Under the pieces are notes generated by a model. It made no database searches. It worked only from the letters and a program-made list of their open reading frames with translations, and was not told the DNA's origin. This document shows, piece by piece, positions 1 to 6,414 of a stretch of DNA of 36,634 bases (position 1 is its first letter; the number at the start of each line of letters is the position of its first letter). The DNA is from Fimenecus sp051881455 (lineage in GTDB: Bacteria > Bacillota > Clostridia > Oscillospirales > Acutalibacteraceae): the NCBI GenBank assembly GCA_051881455.1, contig JBJEPX010000065.1, positions 1-36,634 of the forward strand, read 5' to 3'. The translations under genes and the position numbers were made by a program.

Positions 1-10
1 TTTCATTCAT
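1..10 (-). CDS. possible 5' end of a gene running off the window
   Basis: Reading leftward, an AAGGTGAGG Shine-Dalgarno (bases 26 to 18) is followed seven bases later by an ATG (10 to 8), with a second ATG out of frame at 6 to 4. This looks like a translation start for a gene leaving the window just after the ptsH terminator. Only the first few bases are present, so nothing can be said about the product. In many Firmicutes ptsI follows ptsH, but the sequence here neither supports nor excludes that. Confidence 0.35.
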
Positions 11-41
11 AAAACCGCCTCACCTTCCGATTATATCATTA

Positions 42-75
42 CAAAACAAAAGGCACACCGCAAAAGCGATGTGCC
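42..75 (-). terminator. rho-independent terminator of ptsH
   Basis: On the minus strand a GGCACATCGC / GCGGTGTGCC stem (10 bp with one G-U pair, TTTT loop) is followed by TTTTGTTTTG. It lies 14 bases past the ptsH stop and ends what looks like a one-gene transcript. Confidence 0.85.
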
Positions 76-89
76 GAAAGTGCCGAAAA

Positions 90-353
90 TTACTCAGCAA
101 AACCTGATTCAACAAGCTTCACAAGCTCATCGACAGCCTGCTCTTCATCGGGACCGCCTGCAAGGATGCGAATTGTTGTTCCACCCATTATGCCAAGTGA
201 AAGAACGCCCAAAAGGCTCTTTGCATTAACGCGTCTGTCCTCTTTTTCAACCCAAATTGATGACTTGAATTCATTTGCTTTCTGAATAAAAAATGTTGCA
301 GGACGAGCGTGCAAACCAACTTGATTTTTTACTTCAACATCTTTAGTAAACAT
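90..353 (-). CDS. ptsH: phosphocarrier protein HPr
   Basis: HPr of the phosphoenolpyruvate:sugar phosphotransferase system, a small cytoplasmic protein that passes phosphate from enzyme I to sugar-specific EIIA domains. The 87-residue product has the GLHARPA motif with the phospho-acceptor His15, and Ser46 in AKSLLGVLSLG, the site HPr kinase uses for CcpA-linked catabolite control. With His15 present it is HPr rather than the His-less paralogue Crh. I chose the ATG at 353 because GGGAG stands eight bases upstream; an in-frame codon at 368 has no ribosome site. It has its own promoter (417-444) and terminator (42-75). No other PTS gene is visible in the window. Confidence 0.97.
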   Translation of the reverse strand: MFTKDVEVKNQVGLHARPATFFIQKANEFKSSIWVEKEDRRVNAKSLLGVLSLGIMGGTTIRILAGGPDEEQAVDELVKLVESGFAE

Positions 354-416
354 AATACATTCTCCCAAATGATAGATTTAAAAAATAACAGATAGAAACT
401 CACTTGTTACTATCAT

Positions 417-444
417 ATTATACCACAAATCTTGTCCTCGTCAA
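417..444 (-). promoter_or_regulatory. sigma-A-type promoter of ptsH
   Basis: On the minus strand, TTGACG (444-439), a 16-base spacer and TATAAT (422-417), preceded by TGG as an extended -10. The expected start near 410 gives a leader of roughly 57 bases. Confidence 0.8.
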
Positions 445-573
445 CGAAAAACATTCGAGTTTTGGGGGATATTGTAATAATTCAGTCATAAAAACAAAAA
501 CCGCAAAATTGAAACAATCAAGTTTGTACAATTTGACAATAGTGTTTTTGATTTTTTGTGTATAAAGTCCAAT

Positions 574-1554
574 TTAATTGTTAATACCGTGATGAACGGG
601 CGGTGTTGAGGTAGTCAGCACACCGAAGCTCATTCCGCAGCTCTGATAGTATTCGATAATTTTGGGGAGAGCCTCCAAAGTTGTTGATTTGTTATCATGC
701 ATCAAAACGATTATATTTGACGCGGATTTCGGATAGCTTTTGCAATTTGCCAACTGCTTTTCAACAGTGTTCGCCCCAGCCGCGTCACCGTTTGCGCAAT
801 TCCAGTCAAAATACACATATCCGTTTTCCGTTACGGATTTTGAAAGCCTGCTCATTATACCGGGAGAGTGTTTTTTACTGACGGTATTACTGCTTCCGCC
901 GGGAAATCTCATTATCTTCGTTTCAACGCCCGTTTGCTCTTTTACAACAGCGGATATTTTATTCAAATCGCTGTAAAATGCTGAATCCGAAGAATAAATG
1001 CCGGCATAATTATGCGAATAACTGTGTAATCCTATTGCGTTGCCTCTGTTCACAATACCCTTCATAACGCTGTTATACCTGCCGTTTATAACAAAAAAAG
1101 TCGCCTTAACGCCGTATCTGTCAAGCACATTCAGAATTTCCGGCGTATATTGCGACGGTCCGTCATCAAACGTTAAATAAACGGTTTTTCCGCTTGACGG
1201 CACCGAAGTCGCCCGCTTTGCCGCAAGCTGTTTATTAAGGCTTTCAATCTGTTTATTCAGCTCATCAACCTTGCTTTGATTTGCGCTGCTTTCGGCGCTT
1301 AATCTGTCCTCATAAGACCGGGCTTCCGAACTTTGTGCATTCCGCACAGAATCCAATTCGCTCGAATTACTTTGTATATTTGCTTCATAGCTTGATTTTT
1401 CATCAGTAAGTTTTTTATTCAAGCTTTCTATTTCACGCATATTTTTATTATCACGCACAACAAAGCAAACCGCAGTTGCTGCTGCAGCCACAAACAAAAC
1501 CGACAATAAAATAATTACCGCCCTAAATAAAGTGTGCTTACTGATTTTTTTCAA
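574..1554 (-). CDS. membrane-anchored polysaccharide deacetylase (NodB family, CE4)
   Basis: Predicted cell-surface deacetylase acting on N-acetyl groups of peptidoglycan or another polysaccharide. Residues 10-33 form a signal anchor. Residues 36-115 are polar, heptad-like and probably coiled coil, lifting the catalytic domain off the membrane. The C-terminal domain has all five CE4 motifs: TFDDGPS (128-134), metal-binding H177 and H181 in LHSYSH, RFPGG (216-220), WNCANGD (251-257) and LMHD (284-287). The start is TTG at 1554 behind an AAGGGA ribosome site. It follows trmD by 78 bases with no hairpin between, so read-through is possible. A weak promoter is conceivable in 1590-1621 (TATAAT with a TTGATT too far away). 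The exact substrate cannot be read from sequence. Confidence 0.9.
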   Translation of the reverse strand: MKKISKHTLFRAVIILLSVLFVAAAATAVCFVVRDNKNMREIESLNKKLTDEKSSYEANIQSNSSELDSVRNAQSSEARSYEDRLSAESSANQSKVDELNKQIESLNKQLAAKRATSVPSSGKTVYLTFDDGPSQYTPEILNVLDRYGVKATFFVINGRYNSVMKGIVNRGNAIGLHSYSHNYAGIYSSDSAFYSDLNKISAVVKEQTGVETKIMRFPGGSSNTVSKKHSPGIMSRLSKSVTENGYVYFDWNCANGDAAGANTVEKQLANCKSYPKSASNIIVLMHDNKSTTLEALPKIIEYYQSCGMSFGVLTTSTPPVHHGINN

Positions 1555-1632
1555 AATACTTCTTCCCTTGTAAAATATTTTATCTATATATTATATTATC
1601 TCATTATGCATAAATAATCAACTGCAAAATAA

Positions 1633-2367
1633 TTACAGCTTTGTAATTATTCCTTCTAAAAACTTTTTGTCGGATTCTGACAATTCCGCCTTTCGGAGCA
1701 TATCGGGGCGATATTTTGCCGTCATAAGAAGTGACTGCTCTCGGCGCCATTTTTCAATATTGCCGTGATGCCCCGAAATGAGCACATCGGGCACCTTCAT
1801 ACCGTTCCATTCGTACGGTCTTGTATATTGGGGATATTCCAGAAGCCCGTTATAATGGCTTTCAAGCTCTTTTGCCTCATCGTTGGGCAAAACTCCCGGC
1901 AACATTCGCGAAACGGCGTCAGAGAGGATAAGAGCAGGCAATTCGCCGCCTGTTAAAACATAATCCCCTACTGAAATCTCCTCATCAACAAGTGAGTCAA
2001 TAACACGCCGGTCAACGCCCTCATAATGACCGCAGAGCAAGGTTATTTCGTCGAGAGATGCAAGCTCTTTAACCTTTTCCTGCGTGAGCACCTCACCACA
2101 GGGGGACATATAGATAAGTCGGCTTTTCTTTCCGCTTTTTTCACAGATTGCCTCGTAGCAATCGGCAATGGGCTGCACCTGCATAAGCATACCCATTCCG
2201 CCGCCGTAAGGCGCATCGTCAACGCGGTTATGCTTATCCGTTGCATAATCCCTTATATTTACACATTCAATTTCCACAAAACCCTTTTCCCTTGCTCTGC
2301 CGATAATACTCTCGGAAAGCACGGCTTCGCACATTTCGGGAAAAAGCGTCATAATGTTAATCTTCAT
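1633..2367 (-). CDS. trmD: tRNA (guanine-37-N1)-methyltransferase
   Basis: TrmD methylates G37 next to the anticodon of tRNAs reading CNN and GGG codons, preventing +1 frameshifting, with S-adenosylmethionine as donor. The protein (244 residues from the ATG at 2367) begins MKINIMTLFPEM as the family does. It carries the SPOUT trefoil-knot signatures LCGHYEGVDRRV and YVLTGGELPALIL. The TTG two codons upstream is a less likely start. The start overlaps the last codons of rimM in another frame, indicating translational coupling. It is the last gene of the ylxM-ffh-rpsP-khpA-rimM-trmD operon. rplS, which commonly follows trmD, is absent here. Confidence 0.97.
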   Translation of the reverse strand: MKINIMTLFPEMCEAVLSESIIGRAREKGFVEIECVNIRDYATDKHNRVDDAPYGGGMGMLMQVQPIADCYEAICEKSGKKSRLIYMSPCGEVLTQEKVKELASLDEITLLCGHYEGVDRRVIDSLVDEEISVGDYVLTGGELPALILSDAVSRMLPGVLPNDEAKELESHYNGLLEYPQYTRPYEWNGMKVPDVLISGHHGNIEKWRREQSLLMTAKYRPDMLRKAELSESDKKFLEGIITKL

Positions 2368-2875
2368 CGTCAAAAAGTCCTTTTAGAGGATTGATTTTAA
2401 TAATACCGTTTATTACATCAACGGACACAACTACCTCTTTAACGGCGGGGATAAGCACTTCTCTGCCGTCGGGAGTTTTTATATGCCACACATCATTGGC
2501 GCCTGTTTCGCTCACATCGGAAACCGTGCCAAGCGTTTCACCCGTTTTATCGTCTGTTACCGTGCAGTCGATAAGCTCCTGAATAAACCATACGCCTTTT
2601 GGGAGATGTGCGTCGCTTCTTTTCATATACAAAACGGTATTTTTGAGCCCGCGGGCTTTGTCGAAATCGTCAACGCCTTCAAGCATAAGTATAGCCATAT
2701 TACCGTGGGGGCGTGCTGATATAACCTTTATGCTTTTTTCGCCCTTATTATCAAAATACAGCGTTTTAAATTTTTTCACAAAATCGGGAGTATCGCACCA
2801 CGGATTAAAGCGAACCTCGCCCTTTACACCGTGAGTGGACACAATCTGCCCCAATTCAAGATAATCTTTAATCAT
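2357..2875 (-). CDS. rimM: ribosome maturation factor RimM
   Basis: RimM binds ribosomal protein S19 and assists 30S head assembly. The 172-residue product has an N-terminal RimM domain opening with LGQIVSTHGVKGEVRF and a C-terminal PRC barrel (from about WFIQEL, including GTVSDV and VLIPAVKEVV). I chose the ATG at 2875 (MIKDYLELGQ) because GGTGA lies just upstream and family members start there; the 11 extra in-frame codons upstream have no support. Its 3' end overlaps the trmD start. Confidence 0.96.
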   Translation of the reverse strand: MIKDYLELGQIVSTHGVKGEVRFNPWCDTPDFVKKFKTLYFDNKGEKSIKVISARPHGNMAILMLEGVDDFDKARGLKNTVLYMKRSDAHLPKGVWFIQELIDCTVTDDKTGETLGTVSDVSETGANDVWHIKTPDGREVLIPAVKEVVVSVDVINGIIKINPLKGLFDDED

Positions 2876-2931
2876 AATTTCACCGAAAATCAGCAAAAAG
2901 GCAGACAAATAATTGCCTGCCCAAATGCAAA

Positions 2932-3165
2932 TCAGTCAATATCGACCTGTACCTTTTCGCCTGTGCGTGTTGCGCCGGCTTTCATAACGGTTCTGATAGC
3001 TTTTGCTATTCTGCCCTGCTTGCCGATAACTCTGCCCATATCGTCCTCAGCAACATGAAGATGATAAACGATAACGCCTCTGTCATCGGGCTCGTCAACC
3101 GTAACGGCAACAGCGTCAGGATTCTCTACAAGTCCTTTTACGATAGTAATAAGAAGTTCCTGCAT
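2932..3165 (-). CDS. khpA: KH-domain RNA-binding protein KhpA
   Basis: A 77-residue single KH-domain protein (YlqC/KhpA family). The GxxG RNA-binding loop is GKQG at residues 48-51 inside GRVIGKQGR. In streptococci KhpA pairs with KhpB/Jag and influences cell division and elongation; in other Firmicutes its targets are less clear. The gene sits between rpsP and rimM, the usual Firmicute position. The spacing is 14 bases from rpsP, with AAAGGCG as ribosome site. Confidence 0.93.
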   Translation of the reverse strand: MQELLITIVKGLVENPDAVAVTVDEPDDRGVIVYHLHVAEDDMGRVIGKQGRIAKAIRTVMKAGATRTGEKVQVDID

Positions 3166-3179
3166 TTTTTACGCCTTTC

Positions 3180-3425
3180 TTATTTTATAACGCCGCTTTT
3201 TTTAAGAATATTCTTAACGGTGTCGGTAGGCTGAGCGCCGTTCTTAATCCACTGCTCTGCCTTATCGGTATCGAGCTTGATTTCGGGCGGATTTTTCATG
3301 GGGTCATAGTAACCAATCTCCTCAATAAATCTGCCGTCTCTGGGATAGCGTGAATCAGCAACTACCACTCTGTAGAAGGGAGCTCTTTTAGCGCCCATTC
3401 TGCGAAGTCTAATCTTAACTGCCAT
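3180..3425 (-). CDS. rpsP: 30S ribosomal protein S16
   Basis: An 81-residue S16, a small-subunit assembly protein bound to 16S rRNA. It begins MAVKIRLRRMGAKRAPFYRV and contains the family segment VVADSRYPRDGRFIEEIGYYDP. The ATG at 3425 is chosen over one five codons upstream because a strong GGAGG sits directly before it and S16 starts with this sequence. Confidence 0.98.
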   Translation of the reverse strand: MAVKIRLRRMGAKRAPFYRVVVADSRYPRDGRFIEEIGYYDPMKNPPEIKLDTDKAEQWIKNGAQPTDTVKNILKKSGVIK

Positions 3426-3478
3426 TTTGTTTTCCTCCAAATATATTGAAATTTTATTATAAACACATTTGTGTTTTT

Positions 3479-4828
3479 TTACATCGGGAATCCGCCCATA
3501 CCGCCGAAATTGCCCATTCTGCGCATTTTACGCCTTGCGCCCTTTGAATTGAACTGCTTGAACATTTTCTGCATCTGACGGTACTGGTTTAGAAGCCTGT
3601 TGACATCCTCAACCTTCATACCCGAACCCTCTGCAATACGCCTTTTTCTTGACGGATTGATAATATCGGGATTTCTGCGCTCTTTTACGGTCATAGACTG
3701 TATTATTGCGCGCATACGGTCAAGCTGACGGTCGTCCACATCAACATCCTTGACTTTTTTATTTATACCGGGAAGCATTGAAAGAATATCCTTCATACTG
3801 CCCATCTTTTTAATCTGCTCCATCTGGTCAAGTAAATCCTCAAGGTCAAACTTGTTTTTACGAAGCTTTTCTTCAAGCTGTGCCGCTTTTTTCTCATCAA
3901 GCGCCGTTTCAGCCTTTTCAATGAGAGAAAGCACATCGCCCATTCCGAGAATCCTTGACGCCATACGGTCGGGATAGAAGAAATCAAGCTCATCAAGCTT
4001 TTCGCCCATACCCACAAACTTTATGGGTTTGCCCGTAACGGCTCTTGCGGAAAGCGCCGCACCGCCTCTTGTATCGCCGTCCATTTTTGTAAGCACAAGA
4101 CCGTCAATACCCAATTCGTCGTTAAAGGTACTTGCAACCGTTACTGCATCCTGACCCAGCATTGCGTCAACAACAAGCAATATCTCATGAGGATGAACCT
4201 CACTCTTGATATTTTTAAGCTCGTTCATAAGCTCTGTATCAATATGCAAGCGGCCTGCCGTGTCAATGAAAACATAGTCATAGCCTTTATCCTTGGCTAA
4301 TTTTATTGCTTCCTTGGCAATAATTACAGGGTCGGTTTGTCCCATTTCAAAAACGGGAACGCCCACCTGCTCGCCTACAACCTGAAGCTGTTTAATAGCC
4401 GCAGGACGATAAATATCACAGGCAACCAAAAGAGGTCTGTGGTTTTCGTTTTTAAGCTTTAACGCTATCTTTGCACAGTGAGTAGTTTTACCCGAGCCTT
4501 GAAGTCCGCACATCATAACGATTGTGGGAGGATGAGAAGCGTAAGCGAGGCGTGTTTGAGTGCCGCCCATAAGCTCCGTAAGCTCTTCATTTACGATTTT
4601 GATAACCATTTGCGCGGGAGTTAAACTTTCCATTACCTGCGCGCCGATTGCTCTTTCGGTTACCTTGGCGGTAAAATCCTTGGCAACCTTATAGTTAACA
4701 TCCGCCTCTAACAGTGCCAGGCGAACTTCACGCATAGCCTCTTTTACATCGCTTTCGGTAAGGCTACCCTTACTTTTCAGGCGCTGAAAAGCCGCTTCAA
4801 GCCTATCTGATAAACCTTCAAATGCCAT
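3479..4828 (-). CDS. ffh: signal recognition particle GTPase Ffh
   Basis: The protein subunit of the signal recognition particle. It binds signal peptides and 4.5S/6S RNA and, with FtsY, delivers ribosomes to the Sec translocon. At 449 residues it is full length. It has an N-terminal helical domain (1-95), the P-loop GLQGSGKTT (108-116), DTAGR (189-193), TKMDGD from 247, and a methionine-rich M domain ending in a Gly/Met/Arg tail (GGMGGFPM). An AGGAG site lies five bases before the ATG and eight bases separate it from ylxM, whose product partners Ffh in Firmicutes. Confidence 0.99.
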   Translation of the reverse strand: MAFEGLSDRLEAAFQRLKSKGSLTESDVKEAMREVRLALLEADVNYKVAKDFTAKVTERAIGAQVMESLTPAQMVIKIVNEELTELMGGTQTRLAYASHPPTIVMMCGLQGSGKTTHCAKIALKLKNENHRPLLVACDIYRPAAIKQLQVVGEQVGVPVFEMGQTDPVIIAKEAIKLAKDKGYDYVFIDTAGRLHIDTELMNELKNIKSEVHPHEILLVVDAMLGQDAVTVASTFNDELGIDGLVLTKMDGDTRGGAALSARAVTGKPIKFVGMGEKLDELDFFYPDRMASRILGMGDVLSLIEKAETALDEKKAAQLEEKLRKNKFDLEDLLDQMEQIKKMGSMKDILSMLPGINKKVKDVDVDDRQLDRMRAIIQSMTVKERRNPDIINPSRKRRIAEGSGMKVEDVNRLLNQYRQMQKMFKQFNSKGARRKMRRMGNFGGMGGFPM

Positions 4829-4836
4829 GATTTCTC

Positions 4837-5199
4837 CTATTCTGTCAAGGAAAGTGCTATCGACTTTATCTTAACGGTCATATCGTTTATTTCTCTTGAA
4901 AGCCCGTGAGCAAGATTATACTCATTTATATCCTCGGCACATTTAACAATATCGTCAAGCCCGCTCTGCATATCTGCAAGCTTTTGAGAAAACCTGAGCT
5001 TTGACTCCATATCGTAAAGCACTGTTTCGGCACGCTTTATGGCGTCACGCACGCCCTGCCTTGTAATTCCTTCATTTTCGGCAATTTCCGACAGAGAGAG
5101 GTCATCGTTATAATAAAAATTCAGATAATCACGCTGTTTGGGCGTAAGAGTTTCGCCGTACAAATCAAGCAACAATGTGATTTCTATATTATTTGCCAC
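4837..5199 (-). CDS. ylxM: YlxM family DNA-binding-like protein
   Basis: A small all-helical protein (120 residues) of the YlxM/p13 family, encoded directly before ffh in most Firmicutes and reported to modulate SRP function. The segment LTPKQRDYLNFYYNDDLSLSEIAENEG followed by ITRQGVRDAIKRAE is the sigma-4-like helix-turn-helix characteristic of the family. I placed the start at the GTG at 5199, five bases after a perfect AGGAGGTG. The longer frame back to 5217 would include the ribosome site itself. It is the first gene of the operon driven by the promoter at 5259-5287. Confidence 0.93.
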   Translation of the reverse strand: MANNIEITLLLDLYGETLTPKQRDYLNFYYNDDLSLSEIAENEGITRQGVRDAIKRAETVLYDMESKLRFSQKLADMQSGLDDIVKCAEDINEYNLAHGLSREINDMTVKIKSIALSLTE

Positions 5200-5215
5200 G
5201 ATAACACCTCCTATC

Positions 5216-5261
5216 AAAAAATACCGTTCTGTAAAGGAAATCGGCTTTACAGGACGGTATT
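5216..5261 (-). terminator. terminator of the downstream lipoprotein gene, overlapping the ylxM promoter
   Basis: Bases 5220-5236 and 5245-5261 form a 17-position inverted repeat with one C-A mismatch in the minus-strand RNA and an eight-base loop. A run of U follows (5219-5216). It lies 29 bases beyond the stop of the lipoprotein gene at 5291. Its left arm contains part of the ylxM -10 element. Confidence 0.85.
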
Positions 5262-5287
5262 ATACTATACTGTATTCAATTTGTCAA
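5259..5287 (-). promoter_or_regulatory. consensus promoter of the ylxM-ffh operon
   Basis: On the minus strand, TTGACA (5287-5282), exactly 17 bases, TATAAT (5264-5259): a full sigma-A consensus. Initiation would fall near 5252, inside the left arm of the terminator hairpin. The operon's own transcript would therefore not form the full stem. Confidence 0.9.
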
Positions 5288-5290
5288 GAA

Positions 5291-5725
5291 CTAATTTGTC
5301 GCGGCAGGAATATCGTCCCATTTAATTGAACCGCCTTGGTTACCGTTGCCGATAGAGATACCCGACGAAGCTGTGGTTGAAGTGGTGCTATTGTCTTGTT
5401 TAGCGGTAGTGCTCGTGGTACCGTTGGTTGAGCTTTCCTGACTCTCTGTGGTTCCCGAAGTTGAATTCTGGGCGTCCTTCTTTGTGGTGGTTTGTGTGTA
5501 AAGGTCCTTGATATCATCGTAGAAGCCGTCTTCGTCCGTAGTAACGGGGATTCTGTCGCCGTCAACATTAGTTACATAGGGTTCGCCGTTTTCATCGGTG
5601 GATATTTCTGCATTATTTGTGCCGTTTACATCCTCATTCGGTTTCGGATCGTCTTTTTTGCAAGCGGCAAAAACCGACACCATCAAAAGCATCACGAGAG
5701 CGACTGCAATATACTTCTTATTCAT
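5291..5725 (-). CDS. small Thr/Ser-rich lipoprotein, copy 1
   Basis: Function unknown. The 144-residue product has a lipoprotein signal peptide ending VFAAC with Cys22 as the acylated residue (Phe at -3 is slightly atypical). A short acidic domain follows, with three roughly ten-residue units of the form T-D-x-[ND]-G-[ED]-x-x-V (about residues 43-70). Next come a Thr/Ser/Gln-rich segment (79-120) and a Gly-rich end. It is a clear paralogue of the neighbour at 5868-6341, nearly identical in the signal peptide and in the VTNVDGD-IPVTTD stretch. Start ATG follows GGAGGG. It has its own promoter and terminator. Surface tethering is inferred; no enzymatic motif is visible. Confidence 0.85.
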   Translation of the reverse strand: MNKKYIAVALVMLLMVSVFAACKKDDPKPNEDVNGTNNAEISTDENGEPYVTNVDGDRIPVTTDEDGFYDDIKDLYTQTTTKKDAQNSTSGTTESQESSTNGTTSTTAKQDNSTTSTTASSGISIGNGNQGGSIKWDDIPAATN

Positions 5726-5756
5726 ATTTTTCCCTCCGAGTTTATATTACTACATA

Positions 5757-5785
5757 ATACTATCATACAACCTCTGTTTTTGCAA
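5757..5785 (-). promoter_or_regulatory. promoter of lipoprotein copy 1
   Basis: TTGCAA (5785-5780), 17 bases, TAGTAT (5762-5757) on the minus strand. The stretch from -35 to the RBS aligns base for base, with few changes, with the promoter of copy 2, which supports the call despite the weaker -10. Confidence 0.6.
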
Positions 5786-5800
5786 GCGGTTATTCATTCC

Positions 5801-5832
5801 AAAAAGAAAAACGGCAGGGAAGCACCTGCCGC
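5801..5832 (-). terminator. terminator of lipoprotein copy 2
   Basis: Minus-strand GCGGCAGG / CCTGCCGT stem with a six-base loop, followed by TTTTCTTTTT (5810-5801), 36 bases past the stop of the upstream lipoprotein gene. An A-rich stretch precedes the stem. Confidence 0.85.
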
Positions 5833-5867
5833 AAAAAACTTTTTTCAAATATTTACCCCGAGGTTTA

Positions 5868-6341
5868 TTAACCCAACCATTCAGAGTCTCCTCTGTTGGG
5901 GTCCTCGTTGCCTATGCCAATGCCTGAGGAGTGGGTGGTTGAAGTAGTGGTTGTGGTTGTGGTAGTTGTTGTAGTGGTTGTAGTATTTGACGGTCTTGTT
6001 GTCGTTGTTGTGTTTGAAGGACGTGTTGTTGCAGTAGTACCTGTGCTTTCACTGCCGCCGTTTGTTGTACCCGTATTGGAATTCTGTGAATCTCTCTTGG
6101 TGGTAGTTTGAGTAATAAGGTCCTCAATTTTGTCGTAATTTCCTTTTGTATCGGTTGTAACGGGAATTTTATCACCGTCAACATTCGTTACATACTGTTC
6201 GCCGTTTTCTTCCGTGGAGATTTCACTGCTGTTTGTGCCGCCGACTTCGCCTGTCTTTTCCAAATCGTCTTTTTTGCAGGCGGCAAAAATCGAAACCATC
6301 AAAAGAAAAACGCAAACGACAGCTATATACTTTTTATTCAT
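5868..6341 (-). CDS. small Thr-rich lipoprotein, copy 2
   Basis: Function unknown; tandem paralogue of the gene at 5291-5725. The 157-residue product shares the MNKKYIAV start, a lipobox IFAAC (Cys22) and the acidic TEENGEQYVTNVDGDKIPV region. The C-terminal half has diverged into low complexity. It contains two RPSNTTTTT-type units and 14 consecutive threonines (residues 120-133), written in mixed ACA/ACT/ACC codons, then SSGIGIGN as in the paralogue. A Thr-rich stalk like this could span the cell wall or be glycosylated; that is inference. Start ATG follows GGAGGG. It has its own promoter just after mutS2. Confidence 0.85.
   Translation of the reverse strand: MNKKYIAVVCVFLLMVSIFAACKKDDLEKTGEVGGTNSSEISTEENGEQYVTNVDGDKIPVTTDTKGNYDKIEDLITQTTTKRDSQNSNTGTTNGGSESTGTTATTRPSNTTTTTRPSNTTTTTTTTTTTTTTSTTHSSGIGIGNEDPNRGDSEWLG
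5931..6071 (-). repeat. low-complexity Thr-codon tract inside lipoprotein copy 2
   Basis: Codons for residues 91-137 are mostly ACN, including an imperfect repeat of the RPSNTTTTT unit and a 14-codon Thr run. The codons are mixed, so it is not a pure trinucleotide array. Confidence 0.8.
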
Positions 6342-6370
6342 ATTTTCCCTCCGAATTTTATTACAACATC

Positions 6371-6399
6371 ATATTACCATACCGTATATACTTTTTCAA
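6371..6399 (-). promoter_or_regulatory. promoter of lipoprotein copy 2
   Basis: TTGAAA (6399-6394), 17 bases, TAATAT (6376-6371) on the minus strand with TGG as an extended -10. It starts 16 bases past the mutS2 stop. Confidence 0.75.
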
Positions 6400-6414
6400 G
6401 CAGTAAATTAACCT

